DNA of 64,000 bases, taken from NCBI RefSeq assembly GCF_000687475.1, contig NC_057318.1, forward strand, positions 124,001 to 188,000. The letters run 5' to 3'. The stretch is from Ustilaginoidea virens. Taxonomy: Eukaryota > Ascomycota > Sordariomycetes > Hypocreales > Clavicipitaceae. This document shows, one piece after another, positions 1 through 10,760 of this stretch. Both the position numbers and the translations under genes were made by a program. Positions within the stretch are counted from its first letter, which is position 1. Each line of letters opens with the position of its first letter. The notes beneath the pieces were generated by a model, which saw nothing but the letters and a program-made list of their open reading frames with translations, was not told the DNA's origin and did not search any database.

Positions 1-522
1 GCCCCTTTTCCCCGGCCCTCAACAACGCGCTATTCCGACGCCGAATCCTACGCGAAGCCGAACAGCGTTTCCGATTGAAACCCTGGCTGCTGCGCCAACG
101 ACAATGTTCGGTCCTACTAGTCCTAGACTGGTGTTTCGTGGCTTGTGTCCTTTGCAGCACCATGTGTGACGCAGTGCGCAAGGCGCCGCAAAGCAAAAAT
201 GTCACTCCAGCTTTCACGGTCCTAACCCGACGGACGGGACGTTGCTCATCGACCTGGTTCCGAGCGGCCCTGGCATGCCGGATTCGTGCATATTTTGCTT
301 CAGGTGCTCGGTCCATGTAACCTGAAATTAATCCCCATTCCTACCAGCCATTAAACTATGCGTTTCAACTGATAAGCTGAATTTGCCAAAGAAAAAAAAG
401 AAAAAAGAAAAAAGGGGAAAAAATGGCCGAAATTAAAAAGAAAAGTGAAAACCCATCCAGGGCCCATAACATAAAAGAAGCAAAATTCCCAGGCGTTGTG
501 CTGCTTGCCCCAATCCCTCAAA
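1..522. other. Left-edge intergenic sequence, no gene called
   Basis: No recognisable protein is visible on either strand. The stretch holds a polypurine run of A and G at about 388-421. The end of the ABC transporter gene lies just to the right at 523, so the last part probably includes its 3' untranslated region. A gene ending off the left edge cannot be excluded. Confidence 0.4.
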
Positions 523-3500
523 TCATTCGTCCGACCTACCAGCCAGGTCCTTGGCTGGCCCGCACTCCAAAACCCTCCCTCGCTCCAGCCTCAGACACCA
601 ATTCGCATCCTCAACTGCCTCTAGTCTATGCGCAATGGTAATGACAGTGCTTCTAGACAGCTCGTCCCTCAGGACACGTTGCACCGTCGCTGCCGTCCCC
701 CGATCTATCGATGCCGTTGCCTCATCCAGAATGACAAGCCCGCTTCTTCGCAGCACCGCTCGCCCAATTCCAACCAGTTGTCGTTGACCTTGGCTTAAAT
801 TCTTGCCCCCTGCGTCAATGGTCGAATTGAGACTCCAGTCTTTTCCGAGCACTCGGTGAATGACGTTTTCGCACTCTGCATTGGAGAATTTGCCCTCTGG
901 GTCAACGTTATCGCGCAGAGTGCCAGGGAACAATATCGGATCCTGCTGTATAAATGTCACGCGGTTGCGGAGAGTTGTGCGGTTCACACCTGCCACATCT
1001 ACGCAGCCGATTTTCACGGTTCCTTCAAAAGCGGTTTGAGTCGCAAGCAGAGCGTTTGCAATCGTCGACTTTCCGGAGCCTGTTCTGCCGAGCACAGCGC
1101 AGGTGGACCCGCCGGGAATCTCAAACGTCACCTTGTCCAGGACTGCCGGCAAGTCCTTGTCATACTTGAACGACATGGTTTCGAATTTGACATCGTCACA
1201 GGGGCGTGGCCAGTCGTCTGATGGCTCATCACCCCCGTTGGGCTCCTCGGGGATCTTGTTAAGCATGTTGACGCGCTCCAGGGATACGGCATCAAGTTGC
1301 AGCTGGGCAATCTTTTCGCACAACTGCTGCACTGATGCCATGGCGATGGTTGTTTGCGTTAGCACGAAGCCAATGGCGCTTGCCGGCGTACCAAGCCAGA
1401 TCATGCATACCATGAGCATGGCTCTCGTGCAGGCCGAGGAAATGCCAAGGCGGAAGTCGAGCCAGAAAGCCATGCTCCAGAAAAAATGATCCTGTTTCTG
1501 AAAGTCATCCACGGCGTCCAAATGGCGGTCCAGGAAACGGCCTTCGACTCGGAGCGCACGGATCGTTACCAAGCCATCCTGCATGACTCCAATATTCGCA
1601 ATGATGGGTGTCAGGTACCTCATCTCCATTCGTCGCAAGCTCCTGGAAACAGGAACGTAAATACGGAAAAAATAGACAAAGAGAATAGACACTGCGCCCA
1701 GGATAATTAGAAGCAAGGGCTGGTGGGTGGCAATGGCCACAAGACTGAGAATCAGCGCAATCAAATTAAAGACGAACCCTTCCAGCGGCGCTAGAATTCC
1801 GCCGTCCACCATTCCCATGTCGGAAATGAGTCGGTTTTTGAGTTGTCCTGTAGGCGTGGTGTCGTAATACCGGAAAGTGGCCCTGCTGACTCGCTCGATG
1901 GCAGTTTGGAACAGCCCCTGAGCGGCATCCACGGAGATCTTGGACAGCAGAAGCTGAGCAATTCCATATGCTATGACCTGGCCCGCGGAGAAGCCAGCAA
2001 GTATGGACAGCCAAATGTGCGGATGGTTTTCCGGACTTGGCAGACCCCAGTATCCTCCTTCATCACCTGCCAGGTCTTGCGCCGTTTGATTGCCCCAAGA
2101 TTCAAGGATCTGGGCTCGAGCGATATCGCAGCCTCGAGACATCATGTAGAAAAAGGCTAGAAAGGCCCACATCCACCAGCCCCCAGCCTTTACATAGCTT
2201 AAATACACCGACAAGGGCACACTCCCCGTTTCGGCGGGTTCTTCAGGAGCTTCGCGCAGAACAACCTCATCTTCAGCCTCTTCTTCGTCTGTCCCGTGAG
2301 CAGATGCGGCATCTTCTCCTTCAACCGTCCTGCCGTGTGAAGCGGCGTGGTACGGGTGCTCCAGCTCATCCTTGATCTGTTCCGCCGACAAGACCTTTGC
2401 AATTCCATTGTCCATGTCAATGACTTGATCTGCAACGCGAAGAACCAAGTCATCGCGATGGGTAACCATAACTATCGTGCGGTCCTTGGCAAGAGGTCCT
2501 TGCAAAAGTCGTCGAACAATATTGCTGGCGGTGTCATGATCTAGTGCGGCAAGGGGGTCGTCCAGGAGCAAGATGCGGCACGGGCTGTAAACGGCTCTAG
2601 CCAGAGCGACTCTAGCTTTCTGGCCGCCCGACAATCCAACACCGCCTTCCTCCAACTTGGTTTGGTCGCCCTCCGGAAAAGCTGCAATGTCAGGGCTTAA
2701 AGCACAGGCATTAATGACCTGCCGGTACCTGGTAGGATCGAAGCGATGGTGAAAGACGATATTCTCGCGAATGGTCTTATTTTGGAGCCAAGGGAGTTGC
2801 TGTGCATATCCAATTGATTCGTCAGGGCGCAAAAGATCGCCGCCATGCAACTCCATCTCGTTCAGAGCCGCAAGGAGGAGGCTAGACTTTCCGGAACCTA
2901 CCTTGCCTCTAACAATGGTGAGTCCGTTGCTAAATTTGAGATTGACGTGCGAGAGAACTAGATGATCCGTCGATGGCCAAGCAAAGGAAGCACCGCGAAA
3001 TTCGATATCCTTGACGTCCGTAGTTCCCAATGAATTCTCATCGCGATCCGGTTCACCCATGTATTTATTGACACGCTCCACAGGAATGGTTGCTTTCCAG
3101 TAAGCTGAGATGAGATCAAACGTCTCTCTCACGCTGGCCTCTAGCTGGCTATAGAGTTGAAGAGACGGCCAGATCACGTCATTAGGGAGACCTTGTCGAA
3201 GAATGAGGGTGAACAAGCTAATACTGGCGAGGGGGTATGTGGCGCCTCCGGCGACGTTGATTGTAGAGATGGTCGCGGCCACCCGCGCAATTTGGAGCCT
3301 CTTCAGCATCTCCAGGGCTCGGAACTTCATAATTCTGGCACTCCAAGACAGCGTCCAACCATTCAGCTTCAGGGGTCGGCTGGCTTCAACAAAGTGAGCA
3401 ACGGCTTGTGCGCGCTTGTCAGAGTGGGCGGTTCGTGATCGTTCTAGCTTGACAAGCTTCCGCACAAGCAGCGCGTTGTTCGTCACAAAAAGCAGCATGA

Positions 3501-4929
3501 GGCCGAAACCAACGCATGAAGGCCAACCCATGATGTCGACAAGATAGTATATAGTGACAATGACTTTGATCGGTTGGGACACTAATCTGGGAAAGTCCCA
3601 GAAACGTTGTGAAATTTCGTACGTGTCTCCTCGCACGAGGTTCACGACTTTAGCATTCGATGCCGGAGCTCCTTGGGGATCCAAAGTGTTTTTTTTCTTG
3701 CGAGAGCCGCAACACAAGCTGAAACAATATCGTTTATGTTCCGTGGCGTAATTCACTGTGTTGTCGACATTCTCTTCATCCGGGCCCTTCTCGGTAACGT
3801 CTGATCCGGGAACAGCTCTCGTGAGCAGCTTGCCAAACAAGGCAATAAAGGTTTCCCCACGGGACCTCTCGTAAGCTTTACGAGAATACCATGATGACGT
3901 TGTCTTGGATATTTGGCGCACAAAGTCCACGCTCAGCATCACGGCGCACCAAAAGATGGCTTCGTTGAAGTTCCCACTGTCGAGAGCACCGTAAAGACGG
4001 CTGGTGAGTCGAATATTGGACACTTCGGCGACCTTCTCAGTAATGGCCAGGCCAGTGGCAATAAATAGATCCAGGCCGTTTGCTTCCATCAAGCACGGTA
4101 ATAGTTTGCCGCGGAGCTCACGGAACGCCAGAAAGAGGCGGTTGTGTTGAAAATCTAGCGGGAGCTGCCAGACATCGTCCACTGTGACTTCCTTGTGGCG
4201 ACAGACTTCGGCGAGAGGATATACCCAGGTCATGGCCCAAAAGGTAAACAGAGTGAGATTGTCTTCGGGGCTTCGTACATGATAGGACGGGGGTAGTTTG
4301 GGGTTGCCAATGTCATCGGTATCCCAAGCCGGGTTTCGAAGCGGCATGTTGCCGATAGCGATGACTCCGATGAGTGCAAGCGCAATCCTGATGATGCGGA
4401 AATAGTCGATCATACGCAAGCTGTGGTGCAGAAATTGAGCAGAGTAAGTTCCAACGCCTGCAAAAAGCATTAAAAGATACTGCATAAGCAAGATTCTTGG
4501 CGTGCTCGTGGGTCTGTCGAATGCAGTAACGAGAAGTACGCACAGCCAAGGGACAATGTCGAAGATGGCTCGCAGTTCTCGCGGATCCAGACAAATAGGA
4601 ACAATAGATAGAACCAAGCCAGATAGTCCAATGAAGCCAAGAATCAAAGTCCAGTGAGTCCAGGCTTTGCGTTTGTCAGGTCCCGGACCTTCCTCCCTGG
4701 CAAAAGGTCGAAGCCATTGCGGAAGACGTGCTTGAAGCTGGTTGCGAAGGACATAAACGATAAAGGTAACGACGGAGAAAGCTGATAGAATGAAGATGAT
4801 ATTGGCATCCGTATTTGACAGACGGGGATTGGGTACAAGAGTGGCATCACCAAGGTTTATTTGGCCTCCGTCGTAAACAGCGGACAAGTTCCTGATCACA
4901 CTTTTGAGGGACTCCACGATTCTAGTCAT
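523..4929 (-). CDS. ABCC-type (MRP-like) full-length ABC transporter
   Basis: A single uninterrupted frame of 1468 residues encodes a full ABC exporter of the ABCC (multidrug-resistance-associated) type, expected to move conjugated or bulky organic anions across the plasma or vacuolar membrane using ATP. About five hydrophobic segments before residue 200 resemble the extra TMD0 of long ABCC proteins. The first membrane domain covers about 280-610. NBD1 has Walker A GKVGSGKS (675-682), signature LSGGQ (766-770) and Walker B ending LLLDD (about 787-791), with Asp where a catalytic Glu would be, as is common in ABCC NBD1. An acidic linker lies at 865-900. The second membrane domain covers about 910-1210. 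NBD2 has Walker A GRTGSGKS (1281-1288), signature LSQGQ (1378-1382) and a normal LVILDE Walker B. The start ATG at 4929 follows about 1 kb of gene-free DNA. Substrate is unknown. Confidence 0.95.
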   Translation of the reverse strand: MTRIVESLKSVIRNLSAVYDGGQINLGDATLVPNPRLSNTDANIIFILSAFSVVTFIVYVLRNQLQARLPQWLRPFAREEGPGPDKRKAWTHWTLILGFIGLSGLVLSIVPICLDPRELRAIFDIVPWLCVLLVTAFDRPTSTPRILLMQYLLMLFAGVGTYSAQFLHHSLRMIDYFRIIRIALALIGVIAIGNMPLRNPAWDTDDIGNPKLPPSYHVRSPEDNLTLFTFWAMTWVYPLAEVCRHKEVTVDDVWQLPLDFQHNRLFLAFRELRGKLLPCLMEANGLDLFIATGLAITEKVAEVSNIRLTSRLYGALDSGNFNEAIFWCAVMLSVDFVRQISKTTSSWYSRKAYERSRGETFIALFGKLLTRAVPGSDVTEKGPDEENVDNTVNYATEHKRYCFSLCCGSRKKKNTLDPQGAPASNAKVVNLVRGDTYEISQRFWDFPRLVSQPIKVIVTIYYLVDIMGWPSCVGFGLMLLFVTNNALLVRKLVKLERSRTAHSDKRAQAVAHFVEASRPLKLNGWTLSWSARIMKFRALEMLKRLQIARVAATISTINVAGGATYPLASISLFTLILRQGLPNDVIWPSLQLYSQLEASVRETFDLISAYWKATIPVERVNKYMGEPDRDENSLGTTDVKDIEFRGASFAWPSTDHLVLSHVNLKFSNGLTIVRGKVGSGKSSLLLAALNEMELHGGDLLRPDESIGYAQQLPWLQNKTIRENIVFHHRFDPTRYRQVINACALSPDIAAFPEGDQTKLEEGGVGLSGGQKARVALARAVYSPCRILLLDDPLAALDHDTASNIVRRLLQGPLAKDRTIVMVTHRDDLVLRVADQVIDMDNGIAKVLSAEQIKDELEHPYHAASHGRTVEGEDAASAHGTDEEEAEDEVVLREAPEEPAETGSVPLSVYLSYVKAGGWWMWAFLAFFYMMSRGCDIARAQILESWGNQTAQDLAGDEGGYWGLPSPENHPHIWLSILAGFSAGQVIAYGIAQLLLSKISVDAAQGLFQTAIERVSRATFRYYDTTPTGQLKNRLISDMGMVDGGILAPLEGFVFNLIALILSLVAIATHQPLLLIILGAVSILFVYFFRIYVPVSRSLRRMEMRYLTPIIANIGVMQDGLVTIRALRVEGRFLDRHLDAVDDFQKQDHFFWSMAFWLDFRLGISSACTRAMLMVCMIWLGTPASAIGFVLTQTTIAMASVQQLCEKIAQLQLDAVSLERVNMLNKIPEEPNGGDEPSDDWPRPCDDVKFETMSFKYDKDLPAVLDKVTFEIPGGSTCAVLGRTGSGKSTIANALLATQTAFEGTVKIGCVDVAGVNRTTLRNRVTFIQQDPILFPGTLRDNVDPEGKFSNAECENVIHRVLGKDWSLNSTIDAGGKNLSQGQRQLVGIGRAVLRRSGLVILDEATASIDRGTAATVQRVLRDELSRSTVITIAHRLEAVEDANWCLRLERGRVLECGPAKDLAGRSDE

Positions 4930-5973
4930 GATGTCAGCACACTCACAGGATGCTCAGAGTAAATTGCTTCCAATTGATGAGGTAGGTTGATAAGCGGGGG
5001 TTTTTTTTTTGCCCATGAGAATTTCGAGGGTCATATGATATGTCCATGCAGGATGATGAAACTGGGAGAAAGTGATCCAAGAGTGCGAAGCCTCTTAAGG
5101 GAAAAACCTGACGGTTGACGATGACATTGAAAAGAGAGAATAATCAAGCGCATGAGCTGAAAACGAGGGCCTTTTTGTTAAACTTTGAAGCTTAGCATGG
5201 CAAGGACGGTTATTTTACAGCTTCACACTGCTGCTGCTGGAAAATTCGTCGTCGACCGAAAACCTGGTGGAAGAACCTCCGGCAACTTTAAACGGTACTC
5301 TCTCTACGAGATGCCGATAGCTGTTTTGGGTGCAGGTTAAGTTTTCCAATGAGAGGAGGAAGGGATTTTCCCTTCGTCAATGAAAGAAACCACCACTCCA
5401 TTGATGTCGAGTGCAAAGTTCATGGTTCCAAGACTTCCCGAAGCCAAAGTTGTGGTAAGAAGGCTAACTCGAAGATCGTCAATTGTGGAGAATTGTTGTG
5501 AGCAACCAAGCGGGGCAGTTGAATGCGTGGATTCTTGCAGTAGGAGTTGATCGCGCTAAATTACCTAGGGACCCAGATACAAAGAATGTAAGGCCTTGTG
5601 AAGTGGCACGTACGAATTGTTTTGTGGGGAGGTGTAGAGGAATGTGCCCGGTCCCTTTGTAGGATTTTTGCGCTTTTAGGACAGAGGATGAAAAAACAAA
5701 ATGAAGATTTCTCAGGCTGCAATCGGGTGTTAGCTGAATCACATTGACGTTCCACCAGGAACCGATTAGTCGCCATCTGGACTAGGAAGGAACGATTGTG
5801 GCGGCACGCCGAGTCCAAGTGGCTTAACAAGCTTCCGGTCTGCAAATTGCTTGACGCATACTCCGTACACAGTACTCAAACGAAACATCTCGATCGTATC
5901 AGCAAATTTTTATAAACACACTTGTCCCAACCTGTGTATACCCATGCTTTTGTGCAGTCTGTTGACCGCCTCA
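4930..5973. other. Intergenic region upstream of the ABC transporter
   Basis: About 1 kb lies between the start of the ABC transporter and the 3' end of the BIM1-like gene, both on the minus strand. It should contain the transporter promoter. A short poly-T run lies near 5000-5010. Short open frames around 5479-5845 resemble no known family and have no supporting gene structure. Confidence 0.5.
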
Positions 5974-6787
5974 TCAGATCATAAGTGCTCCCCCAAGTGT
6001 AGCCATGCATAAAGCGGTGAAGACGCTGCCCCAACCAAGGCTGCTGGTGGTGGACCAAGTGTGAAGCGATGATGCAGCACCAGTGCTCGTGGATGCCGGG
6101 GCGGCAGAGGTCTTGGACACAGATGAGCCAGAAGAGACAGAAGCAGCAGCGGATGTGGAAGATGCTGAGCCGCCAACGATTGCTGACAGCCTGGAGTCAT
6201 CGGTGAAGGATACCTTGACGGATGTGGCATTGGTGCAAGCCGATGGCTTGTCAGCTTTTCCGTCGACAAAATTCACCGCAACACACTATGAAAAGCAATG
6301 AGTTAGCAGTTGACCTCGATGCAAAACACGGCGATGTTTCTTAGTTTTCACGCCAAGCGAACGGCTACAGCGCCTCTAAACTGGGGAACCATCCTACCTG
6401 GTACAGCAAACCATCAGTCGCGGACGAAACAATACTGAGTACGCCCTTTTTGCCAGCGTATTTGCTAGGGACAGTGACCTGGGGCTCGCAAAAATCGCCA
6501 ATGCCGCTTTGTTGAACGATGGGAAAGATCTGCTGCCATCCAGACTCGGCTTTTTGATCATCCGTGACTCTGAAGAGCCAATTGCCTTGAGGATGGGTCA
6601 ATGTGACGGCGATGGCGTCGCCGCCGATGTGGAAGTCGACCAGCTTTTTGGAGAAGTCGGGAGTGAAACCGCCACAGGGAGCTGTGTCTTCCTTGTCATC
6701 GTCGAAACCTATGGATTCAGGATATTTGAGCAGGAAGTGTGCATAAGTAACGCTGCAAAGCGCGGACAGCAGAGAAAAGGATCTCAT
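5974..6787 (-). CDS. BIM1/X325-like GPI-anchored copper-binding protein
   Basis: Two exons, 6787-6398 and 6285-5974, are joined across a 112-base GT-AG intron (phase 0) and give 233 residues. The start at 6787 opens a signal peptide of about 16 residues ending ...VTYA, so the mature protein begins with His (HFLLKYPES...). An N-terminal His exposed by signal cleavage is the hallmark of LPMO-like copper proteins, and the body (cysteines in CGGF and DFCEP, FHIGGD, LTHPQGNWLF, then LLYQCV across the splice) fits the X325/BIM1 family. In Cryptococcus, BIM1 is a GPI-anchored surface protein for copper uptake under copper shortage. The C-terminal third is Ser/Thr/Ala-rich and ends in a hydrophobic tail, as expected for a GPI anchor. 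It is divergent from the metalloreductase at 7892. Copper binding here is inferred from family membership. Confidence 0.88.
6286..6397 (-). other. Intron of the BIM1-like gene
   Basis: The donor reads CAG|GTAGGA at 6398/6397 and the acceptor CATAG|TGT at 6286/6285. Splicing restores the family motif LLYQCV. Reading through without splicing truncates the protein after residue 130 and loses the Ser/Thr region and GPI tail. Confidence 0.85.
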
Positions 6788-7891
6788 AGTTGCAAAATGG
6801 TGGCAGAACAGTCTTTTCCGGAGGATTCTGGGTGGCGCAATTAGGATAAAAAGGTCAGTGAGAAGATTAGGATGCTGCTCGCTGGGCGTACATGTGAGGA
6901 GCAACTGCCTTAATAACTGGACTACACTAGCCGAAGCCGTACCATCTAACGGCCAGTTAATTTCATTATAACGGTTAACATCCGCAAAACCCGATGTCAG
7001 AAATAAACGCCACGACTCAATTCATGGCACCGCATGCCGCCATAGCTCGTGGTCAGTTCACCATGAGTTAAATAATGGTCAAAATGAGACAGGTCAATGG
7101 AAATATCATGGATGGTGTTGAGAGTTCGTCCAAGCTCATCTCAGTGGTTAATGTCGAAAGGAGGAGTGGGTAATGTGGGGCCTAATCCACATTGTTGAGA
7201 GCGTTTGAGCAAATTTGCTTCTTGGCTAGTTGAAAAACAAGCGCAAGCCACGAGATGAAACGATAAGACGCCAGCAGCAGAACTATGGATGTGCAGTGCT
7301 ACAGAAATATGGCACTTTCGTTGTTACGGTCACTGTTATGCCCTGTAGTGCTGTTACCTGCTGTCAATACCTTCCACTGGCATCCAGAACAGCCATGTTC
7401 ATTAACGGATACCATTGACGCAACCCGGCGTGGCACACAGATTCGAGTTCGAGCATTATCAAACTAACGTCTGACCTGACGTCCTGCCGTGGATAAGATT
7501 CTTTTTAATTGAGGAGATTTGCGTCAGCTAAACTACGACTAAATTGCTTGATGTATACAGCGGCACCGACTCTCAACGTTGAATAAACCGCTTCAATTCC
7601 ACCACCTTGACGGTCGAAGCATCGCAGATGCCGAAACTATTATCCAGTGATTTTCCCAGGCGCTGCCAATGTCCTGCGCATGGCTGACCTGGTCATTCGC
7701 CTCTCTACCAAAGGTTAAGACGGAATCCGTAATCATTCTTTCAGAAGGGCTTACAGTGAGAATTCCGCATTCGCATCTCGCGTATTACTGATGATAAACG
7801 CTGCACTTTGAATACACCTGCGAAGTCGGATACGACAACTCTTCTCCAAGCACGACAATCATTAGCATCACAAACTATAACGTCAGTCAAG
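6788..7891. promoter_or_regulatory. Divergent promoter region of BIM1-like gene and metalloreductase
   Basis: This 1.1 kb region lies between two genes that start in opposite directions, both tied by family to copper or iron uptake. No other gene is supported inside it. It is the natural place for shared metal-responsive control. Apart from the CuRE-like octamer at 7206 I see no strong motif; a GATAAG lies near 7262 but lacks the ATCWGATAA context of siderophore-type GATA factor sites. Confidence 0.6.
7206..7213 (-). promoter_or_regulatory. Candidate copper-response element (TTTGCTCA)
   Basis: The plus strand reads TGAGCAAA, the exact reverse complement of TTTGCTCA, the Mac1-type CuRE of yeast copper-uptake promoters. 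A near match, TTTGCTTC, follows at once on the plus strand (7214-7221). The site is about 420 bases from the BIM1-like start and 680 from the reductase start. One exact octamer in 1.1 kb on two strands has a few percent probability by chance, so this is suggestive only. Confidence 0.4.
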
Positions 7892-9823
7892 ATGGACATG
7901 GGGCATATGCACAATGATGATCCGGGCTTGGGAATGGATATCAACTACACCTTTGCCCGTGATTTTTGGTACGTGTTGGCAGGCGTGATTGGCTTCCTGG
8001 CTGTCATCCGAGGCATTGAGATTTACAGTGGGAAACAGAGGTGCGTTTCGACGAGCAAACCCCTTGTGCTAGGTCTAACCCTGCACAGAATAAAAGCATG
8101 CGAAACGATTTCGATTGAAGTGGCCACCAGACCAGACAGCTACATTGCCCAGCTGTGGGCCACCGCGACGGCAATCGTCCGCGAAATAAGCCATCCCCAG
8201 TTCTACGTCTCCAAGCCTGGCTTTCGATGGGCTACTCCACCACCTCTTGGAAGAATAATAGTCTTGCTGTCGTATTGGGCCATGATTGCCTACTTCATGA
8301 CATGGAACGCAGTCAAAGACGACGCGTATTATTGGGAACGCATTGGATACCGCAACGCGTGGGTCAGCATCATGCAGCTTCCCTTGGTCTTTCTGCTGTC
8401 CATGAAGTTCAACATGATCGGTTTCCTCATTGGAAGCAGTCATGAACGGCTGAACTGGTTGCATAGATGGGTCAGTCGAACCATGTTCATAACGGCGACC
8501 GTCCATGGATGGCACTTTTGGACGGAATGGGTGCGAGCAGACTTTGTTCAATACGAGCTTCAAATGATGCCTTTGGTAAAGTACGGCCTGGGCGCATGGG
8601 GCGTGCTGCTTTTCAACGTAATCGTGGGTTTGGTGCCCATTCGTAGAATGGTGTACGAAATCTGGTTGGTTCAGCATGTACTCTCGTCCGTGGCCATGCT
8701 TGTCCTGCTGACTTACCATATCCCTGCCAACGCGATGTACCTGCTGTGGATGTCAATCGGCTTTCTGGCTGCAGACAGGGCGGTAAGATGGACGCTAACT
8801 GGTTGGCACAATGTGCAATTCAAGAGGGACACTTCAAGGTGCCAAGGGATGAAGCGTCTGGGACATGAAATCTCAGCACGAGCTGTCGGCGACTCCATAA
8901 CTCTACTGACTGTCAAGGACGCCCACTTCAAGTGGCATGCCGGACAGCACATTTATCTCTGGATCCCTCGGCTGGGACTCATCGAGTCTCACCCATATAC
9001 GATTGCCTGTGCCCACCAAGGCTACAGCAAATCATGCTGCTGCAACAGCATACAGCTCATTATTCGAGCTCACAGTGGATTCTCAAAACGCCTTCACAGC
9101 TTCGCCGTGAAGAATCCCACCCGATATCTCACTGGGTTTATCCTAGGTCCCTTTGGAGTAACTACCAACTGGAACGCTTTTGAAACCCTCGTCCTCATAG
9201 GTGCCTCTACGGGAGCCAGTTTCACGCTGCCCATCCTTGAGGACGTCGCAAACACGTCCCGTGGAACATGTGTGCGTCGGATTGAAGCCACGCTTGTGGC
9301 CAAGTCCTCAGAGCAGTTGGATTATTACGTGGAGAGAGCACGCGAAGCAGCCGGAACAGCGCGAGAGAAGGGCATTGAGGTAAGACTACACGTCTGTATC
9401 ACAGGTGCATCTTGTAACCGCGACTGCGGCGTACCACTCGTTCAGTTTGGCCACCATGGTCAAGCCGACGACTCGGAAGAACCGACGTCGACCGAAAAAC
9501 CAGGGCGCTCGTGCTATGGAACCGCAAGAATCACAGACGATCCTCGAGAAATGGACTGCAATCCCCCGTCGTCGAGTAATTCGCGGGACAGCGGATGTAC
9601 AATTGAGCTAGAGAAGGAGTACAGCAGCAGGCCGGATATCGAGACGCTGATTAGAGAGCCTGTTGCACAGGCGTGGGGAGAAACAGCTGTTGTGGTCTGC
9701 GGTGGGAAGGAGATTGTTGCAAGGACGAGGAACTGCGTAAGCAGGTTGAGTGATGAGCGGGCAGTGCACAAGGGAACAGGTGCGCAGGGGATATATCTGC
9801 ACGTGGAGGAGTATGCATTCTAG
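7892..9823 (+). CDS. Ferric/cupric reductase transmembrane protein (FRE/NOX superfamily)
   Basis: This gene encodes a plasma-membrane metalloreductase that moves electrons from NAD(P)H through FAD and two hemes to extracellular Fe3+ or Cu2+. The ATG at 7892 (context CAAGATGG) begins MDMGHMHND, a His/Met-rich N terminus. A 48-base in-frame intron at 8041-8088 is likely, giving 627 residues. Several membrane helices follow. The two heme histidine pairs are visible with the usual 14-residue spacing (H175/H189 and H246/H260 after splicing). FAD motif HPYT lies at about 351-354 and the NAD(P) motif GASTGAS at about 421-427. The end, YLHVEEYAF, is typical of the family. A Cys- and charge-rich insert of about 100 residues precedes the last strand, where VCGG replaces the usual CGP. 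Divergence from the BIM1-like gene suggests a copper role. Confidence 0.92.
   Translation: MDMGHMHNDDPGLGMDINYTFARDFWYVLAGVIGFLAVIRGIEIYSGKQRCVSTSKPLVLGLTLHRIKACETISIEVATRPDSYIAQLWATATAIVREISHPQFYVSKPGFRWATPPPLGRIIVLLSYWAMIAYFMTWNAVKDDAYYWERIGYRNAWVSIMQLPLVFLLSMKFNMIGFLIGSSHERLNWLHRWVSRTMFITATVHGWHFWTEWVRADFVQYELQMMPLVKYGLGAWGVLLFNVIVGLVPIRRMVYEIWLVQHVLSSVAMLVLLTYHIPANAMYLLWMSIGFLAADRAVRWTLTGWHNVQFKRDTSRCQGMKRLGHEISARAVGDSITLLTVKDAHFKWHAGQHIYLWIPRLGLIESHPYTIACAHQGYSKSCCCNSIQLIIRAHSGFSKRLHSFAVKNPTRYLTGFILGPFGVTTNWNAFETLVLIGASTGASFTLPILEDVANTSRGTCVRRIEATLVAKSSEQLDYYVERAREAAGTAREKGIEVRLHVCITGASCNRDCGVPLVQFGHHGQADDSEEPTSTEKPGRSCYGTARITDDPREMDCNPPSSSNSRDSGCTIELEKEYSSRPDIETLIREPVAQAWGETAVVVCGGKEIVARTRNCVSRLSDERAVHKGTGAQGIYLHVEEYAF
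8041..8088 (+). other. Probable 48-base in-frame intron of the reductase gene
   Basis: It begins GTGCGT, contains a branch-like GTCTAAC, and ends CTGCACAG. The length is a multiple of three with no stop, so the frame stays open either way. Removal joins ...SGKQR to IKACE... and deletes 16 residues that look like no membrane or loop motif of the family. Confidence 0.65.
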
Positions 9824-10760
9824 ATATTTCTCTTATCAGGGAGGGTACCGCTTATGACCATGGCGTTTACTCTACCTGATCTACTACGGTAAGTGGCTTC
9901 GATGGAGCGGGAAGCTACAAGCTGCGGCCGTGTCTGCAGGCAAAGACTTTCCTTGGGCGATTGCATGATGAAACCTAGCATTAGCATCTAGATTTGTACG
10001 GGCATCATTCTTAGTGTTTCCCTCGTTGGCTTGTTTTGCGCTCTGGACAAAGTATTGTGGAAAATTCATGCGGCAGACTTTGCGTGGTGGATCGAAATCG
10101 AAGATCTCATCGAATAAAAGGTAGCCATTGGCTTGCCGATCTCCCGTTTTGGCTGCCAGTATCCCTGGCACCCGCGCGTTTCGTTTGATTTCGCACTGGG
10201 TGGACGCACCTCTTTTTAGCCCAACCTCAATCCTTCAGTTCGACGATGATGAGCCAGCCACGGCGCCCCGTTGATGCTCCAATACATGGGTATTTCACCC
10301 AGCACTCTAGGCCGAACTACTCTCAACGCCACCAGCGGCCACGACGGAAACGATGGGCAAGCTTGTCCACGCAGGCCAGGGGGATTTCGTCAAGTTGGAA
10401 ATAGTGGCCTGCCGATGGAAATCTTGACGGGGACGAAAGTCGAGACGCGATAATACGGCGGCCCTTGGAGCCAAAGACGGGCAAGGATGCTTTTGCACCT
10501 GGGACATCGTGGCTTGGGTAACTTTGGCGGTGCATAAGCCTGCTTGCTGCATGCTGGCGCACCAAGAAACCCAAGTTTCTTTGGTGCAGAAAAGAGTTCC
10601 ATCAGAGGCGAAGGCAGTTGCCGTCGCTGGGTCATGGTCAATGTACGAGGAAACCTGGGAAAGAAAAGAATGAGCTCCCGCTCCTTGTTATTGCTCAACT
10701 GTGGAAACGGGCTTCAACCGGGACTTGCCAGCTCGAGTCGCATCAAACACTCTTGGCATA
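9824..10760. other. Intergenic region between reductase and OPT genes
   Basis: About 0.9 kb separates the reductase stop from the OPT start, both on the plus strand. It should hold the reductase terminator and the OPT promoter. A minus-strand open frame at 9884-10171 and others around 10307-10698 match no family I know, and I do not call them. Confidence 0.5.

Noticed and set aside
9379..9406. Second intron in the reductase gene (GTAAGA...CACAG)
   Set aside because: The segment is too short for an intron, and its translation (EVRLHVCITG) fits the NAD-domain strand of the family.
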